From the NCBI RefSeq assembly GCF_014652235.1, contig NZ_BMYK01000021.1:54122-118121 (forward strand): DNA of 64,000 bases, given 5' to 3'. The position numbers and the translations under genes were made by a program. Positions 61,461-64,000 of this stretch are shown here, one piece after another (within the stretch, counting starts at the first letter, position 1; every line of letters starts with the position of its first letter). This DNA is from Pseudorhodoferax aquiterrae. Its GTDB lineage: Bacteria; Pseudomonadota; Gammaproteobacteria; Burkholderiales; Burkholderiaceae_C. The notes under the pieces were generated by a model, which worked only from the letters and a program-made list of their open reading frames with translations, was not told the DNA's origin and ran no database searches.

Positions 61461-61889
61461 TCAATCGTCCGAATCGTCCGCGCCACCGATCGGCGGCGGG
61501 CTTGGCTGCGTCCGCATGGCGCTGCCTGGCTGCAGGGGCACAGCCTGCGGCAACACGCCCTGCAGGGTGCAGTGCCGCACCTGCTGCATCCGGGGTGCGG
61601 GCCGGCCTTCGATGCGTTCGCCCCACAGGGCACCCAGCAACACGCCGAACAAGGTCGCCAGCGCGCGCCCTTCCCCGCTGCCGAAGCGGTTGCCGGCGAC
61701 ACCGCCCGCCACCGTGCCCAGCAAGGCACCGGTGCCGGTGTCCCCTTGCGGCGCCACCTCTTGCACGACCTGGCACACCTGCTGCACCACCGGCGCGGCC
61801 GACAGCAGCTGGACCTGCTCTTGCGCCATGGACGGCGAGGCGCCCCCTGACGAGAGCGCCAGTACCATGCAGATCCATCGCTTGTTCAT
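61461..61889 (-). CDS. Glycine-zipper envelope protein
   Basis: A 142-residue exported protein: signal peptide (RWICMVLALSSGGASPSMAQ) and a glycine-zipper hydrophobic hairpin (ALLGTVAGGVAGNRFGSG, TLFGVLLGALWGERIEG), as in SlyB/OsmB-type 2TM glycine-zipper proteins. Two cysteines (VCQVV, RHCTL) might form a disulfide. Probably envelope-associated; the function is unknown. The frame upstream of 61889 is open but starts inside unrelated sequence. Confidence 0.75.
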   Translation of the reverse strand: MNKRWICMVLALSSGGASPSMAQEQVQLLSAAPVVQQVCQVVQEVAPQGDTGTGALLGTVAGGVAGNRFGSGEGRALATLFGVLLGALWGERIEGRPAPRMQQVRHCTLQGVLPQAVPLQPGSAMRTQPSPPPIGGADDSDD

Positions 61890-61990
61890 CGCGGCAGCGC
61901 CAGACCGAGGCCTCAAGGAAAACGGAGGCGTCATTATGGTGACGGGCCGGCGAGCATGCGCCACCCACCCTGCGTGACACCGGAGCACCC

Positions 61991-63001
61991 ATGCATTACC
62001 GCCCTCTCGGCAAGAGTCCCCTGCGCGTTTCCACCCTGTGCCTGGGCACGATGATGTTCGGCGACCAGACGGCCCTGCCCGAGGCCAGCGACATCGTCGC
62101 GCATGCGCAGGAGCACGGCGTCAACTTCCTCGACACGGCCGACGTCTACAAGCAGGGCGCCTCCGAGGAGATGCTGGGCCAGATCCTGGCCGGCCGTCGC
62201 CAGCACTGGATCGTGGCGACCAAGCTGGGCAACAAGATGGCCGACGCACCCAACCACAGCCACTATTCGCGCCACTGGGTGCTGACCGAGGTGGAAAACA
62301 GCCTGCGACGCCTGCGCACCGACCACATCGACATCTACTACCTGCACCGCGACTTCGACGGGCTGGACCTCGAGGAGCCGCTGCGTGCCATCGACACCTT
62401 GCTGCGCGCCGGCAAGATCCGCTACTGGGGCCTGTCGAACTTCCGCGGCTGGCGCATCGCCGAAGCAGCGCACCTTGCGCAACGCCTGAACATGCCCGGC
62501 CCGGCCGTCTGCCAGCCGTACTACAACCTGCTCAACCGCATGCCCGAGGTCGAGATCCTTCCGGCCTGTCGCCAATACGGTCTCGGGGTCGTGCCCTACA
62601 GTCCGATCGCGCGCGGCATCCTGTCGGGCAAGTACTTGCCAGGCGCGACGCCGGCCGCCGACAGTCGCGTGGGCCGCGGCGAAAAGCGCGTGATGGAAAC
62701 CGAATTCCGCGACGAGTCGCTGCAGATCGCGCAGACCTTGCATGCGCATGTGCAGGACCGCGGCATCACGCTGGCGCAGTTCGCCACCGCCTGGGTGCTG
62801 GGCAGCGGCGCAGTGTCATCGGTCATCGCCGGCCCGCGCACCTTGGCGCAGTGGAAGGACTACCTGCCCGCACTGGACCACGCACTCACCGCCGAGGACG
62901 AAGCCATCGTCAACCGCCTGGTGCCGCCGGGCCATCCTTCCACACCTGGCTACACCGACCCGTCGTATCCCGTCGTCGGTCGCCAGGCCCGGGCCGCTTG
63001 A
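61991..63001 (+). CDS. Aldo/keto reductase
   Basis: A 336-residue NADPH-dependent oxidoreductase with the AKR tetrad in context: Asp/Tyr in NFLDTADVYKQGASEEMLG, Lys in WIVATKLGN, His in YYLHRDF, and the cofactor segment VSSVIAGPRTLAQ. It reduces aldehydes or ketones; substrate unknown. It is close to the YghZ/PLP-type AKR group in length. Divergent from the glycine-zipper gene. Confidence 0.94.
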   Translation: MHYRPLGKSPLRVSTLCLGTMMFGDQTALPEASDIVAHAQEHGVNFLDTADVYKQGASEEMLGQILAGRRQHWIVATKLGNKMADAPNHSHYSRHWVLTEVENSLRRLRTDHIDIYYLHRDFDGLDLEEPLRAIDTLLRAGKIRYWGLSNFRGWRIAEAAHLAQRLNMPGPAVCQPYYNLLNRMPEVEILPACRQYGLGVVPYSPIARGILSGKYLPGATPAADSRVGRGEKRVMETEFRDESLQIAQTLHAHVQDRGITLAQFATAWVLGSGAVSSVIAGPRTLAQWKDYLPALDHALTAEDEAIVNRLVPPGHPSTPGYTDPSYPVVGRQARAA

Positions 63002-63061
63002 GAACGCGCGCTCGAACACGACAAATGTCACGCCCTGTCCGACGGACTGCGGCGCGACGTC

Positions 63062-63090
63062 TTGTGGCAGCCAGAGCCGCGGCCTACATT
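63062..63090 (+). promoter_or_regulatory. Candidate sigma-70 promoter of the LuxR-type regulator
   Basis: TTGTGG (63062-63067) and TACATT (63085-63090) with a 17-bp spacer, about 188 bp before the gene. The rest of the 276-bp gap from 63002 shows no gene or repeat that I can support. Confidence 0.45.
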
Positions 63091-63277
63091 CACGGCGACG
63101 GCGGTGCGGCCAGTACCCGCACCTGACAGATCGGCAGTCCAACGTGCCGACGCCGTCGCCAGATTCCGCTGCGCGCTCCTGCGCGGGCCTGATTTGGCCG
63201 CTGTCCTACAGACGCTCCAGAGCGGCCCAAGTACAACTCCTTCCACAGCAACAACACGCTTCACCGGAAGGAGCCAG

Positions 63278-63910
63278 ATGATCAAAGTCGGCATCGTGGA
63301 TGACCACGCCATCGTGCGTTCAGGTCTGCGGCAGTTCTTCTCGGACCACGTGGACCTGCGCGTGGTCGGCGAAGCTGCCAGCGGTCGCGAAGCCATCGAC
63401 CTGGTCCGCAACACAGAGATGGATGTGCTGCTGATGGACCTGTCCATGCCCGGACAGACCGGCATCGACGTGCTCGCCATGATCCGCGCCAAGGCGCCGG
63501 ACCTTGGCATCCTCATCCTCTCGGGCTACCCGGAGGAGCACTACGCGATGAACCTGATCCGCCAGGGCGCCAGCGGCTACCTGAACAAGGAATGCGACCC
63601 GATGGAGATCGTCAATGCGATCCGCACGGTCGCGATGGGACGGCGCTACATCACGCCCGCCGTGGCCGAACTGCTGGCCCAGCAGATCAACCGCAAGGGT
63701 GACGAGGCGCCGCACGAGCAGTTGTCCGAACGCGAGTTCCAGGTCTTCCTGAAGCTGGCCAAGGGCGAGACCGCGGGCGACATCGCCAAGACCCTGTCGC
63801 TGAGCGTCAAGACCGTCAGCACCTACCGCACGCGGCTGATGGAAAAGCTCAACCTGAGCTCCAACAGCGACCTGACCTACTACGCGCTCAAGAACAAGCT
63901 CATCGATTGA
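63278..63910 (+). CDS. LuxR/NarL-family response regulator
   Basis: A 210-residue regulator: receiver domain (VGIVDDHAIVRSGL, phospho-acceptor Asp in LLMDLSMPG, Lys in GYLNKE) and a C-terminal LuxR helix-turn-helix (LSEREFQVFLKLAKGETAGDIAKTLSLSVKTVSTYRTRLMEKL, core LSLSVKTVSTYRTRLMEKL). GGAAGGAG precedes the ATG. No partner kinase is within the window; the truncated hybrid kinase at the other end is 60 kb away. Target genes unknown. Confidence 0.95.
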   Translation: MIKVGIVDDHAIVRSGLRQFFSDHVDLRVVGEAASGREAIDLVRNTEMDVLLMDLSMPGQTGIDVLAMIRAKAPDLGILILSGYPEEHYAMNLIRQGASGYLNKECDPMEIVNAIRTVAMGRRYITPAVAELLAQQINRKGDEAPHEQLSEREFQVFLKLAKGETAGDIAKTLSLSVKTVSTYRTRLMEKLNLSSNSDLTYYALKNKLID

Positions 63911-63951
63911 TCGCTTGAGAGTACGCCATGGAAAAGGGGCTCCACCGAGCC

Positions 63952-63988
63952 AATGCCAGTCAGTTAAGCGCTGACTGGCATTTTCTTT
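63952..63988 (+). terminator. Intrinsic terminator after the LuxR-type regulator
   Basis: AATGCCAGTCAG (63952-63963), 7-nt loop, CTGACTGGCATT (63971-63982), perfect 12-bp stem followed by TTTTCTTT. Confidence 0.93.
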
Positions 63989-64000
63989 GGTGGGTACTTG

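Overview
The window is about 64 kb of GC-rich DNA with tightly packed genes, frequent ATGA/TGATG start-stop overlaps and Burkholderiales-type gene orders (trxA-rho-rpmE2; pstSCAB-phoU-phoB-phoR beside ppx; cysI-DUF934-cysH-cysD-cysN). Together with a short GC-rich repeat of a type I associate with Comamonadaceae, this points to a betaproteobacterial chromosome, most likely Comamonadaceae. The genus cannot be fixed from sequence reading alone. I see no prophage, IS element or CRISPR array.

Layout. 1-12.4 kb: a truncated hybrid sensor kinase, an RpfG-type HD-GYP regulator, a BaiN/HI0933-type flavoprotein, trxA, rho, rpmE2, a membrane glycosyltransferase-like protein, a MATE exporter, then phoR and phoB. 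12.4-18.7 kb: the rest of the phosphate regulon (phoU, pstB, pstA, pstC, pstS) behind a well-formed Pho box, with ppx divergent. 18.8-25.5 kb: assimilatory sulfate reduction genes followed by a 7Fe ferredoxin and a ferredoxin-NADP reductase. 25.5-28.7 kb: a four-gene lipid operon (CFA-like methyltransferase, DUF2878, DUF1295, DUF6134). 28.7-33.5 kb: LysR/SDR pair, serine hydrolase lipoprotein, PilZ protein, DUF2760 protein. 33.5-38.8 kb: two non-canonical Hsp70 proteins separated by a HigBA-like toxin-antitoxin pair. 38.9-44.6 kb: DUF2177, a tautomerase, a ChrR/RpoE (ECF11-type) anti-sigma/sigma pair and a divergent FAD oxidoreductase-DUF1365-CFA operon. 44.8-52.4 kb: a 5-oxoproline utilisation cluster with a biotin carboxylase, pyroglutamyl peptidase, Bug-type binding protein and GntR regulator, then an M23 peptidase. 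52.4-58.2 kb: aspA, a GabR/MocR regulator, gabT and gabD. 58.2-64 kb: a TPP riboswitch controlling a TonB-dependent receptor, two identical tRNA-Asn genes, small hypothetical genes, an aldo/keto reductase and a LuxR-type response regulator.

The most interesting system is a complete-looking RpoE-ChrR photooxidative (singlet-oxygen) regulon that can be read from promoters alone. Four sites share the same architecture, (T/A)GATCC-N16-CGTA, with identical spacing. They lie before rpoE-chrR, the FAD oxidoreductase-DUF1365-CFA operon, the distant CFA-DUF2878-DUF1295-DUF6134 operon, and DUF2177. The rpoE site fits the Rhodobacter sigma-E consensus TGATCC-N18-TAAGA exactly. The target set resembles the alphaproteobacterial furan-fatty-acid (Ufa/Fuf) genes, and the CFA paralogue at 43.3 kb lacks residues expected of a true cyclopropane synthase. 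I therefore infer a membrane-lipid methylation/furan-fatty-acid pathway under singlet-oxygen control in this betaproteobacterium.
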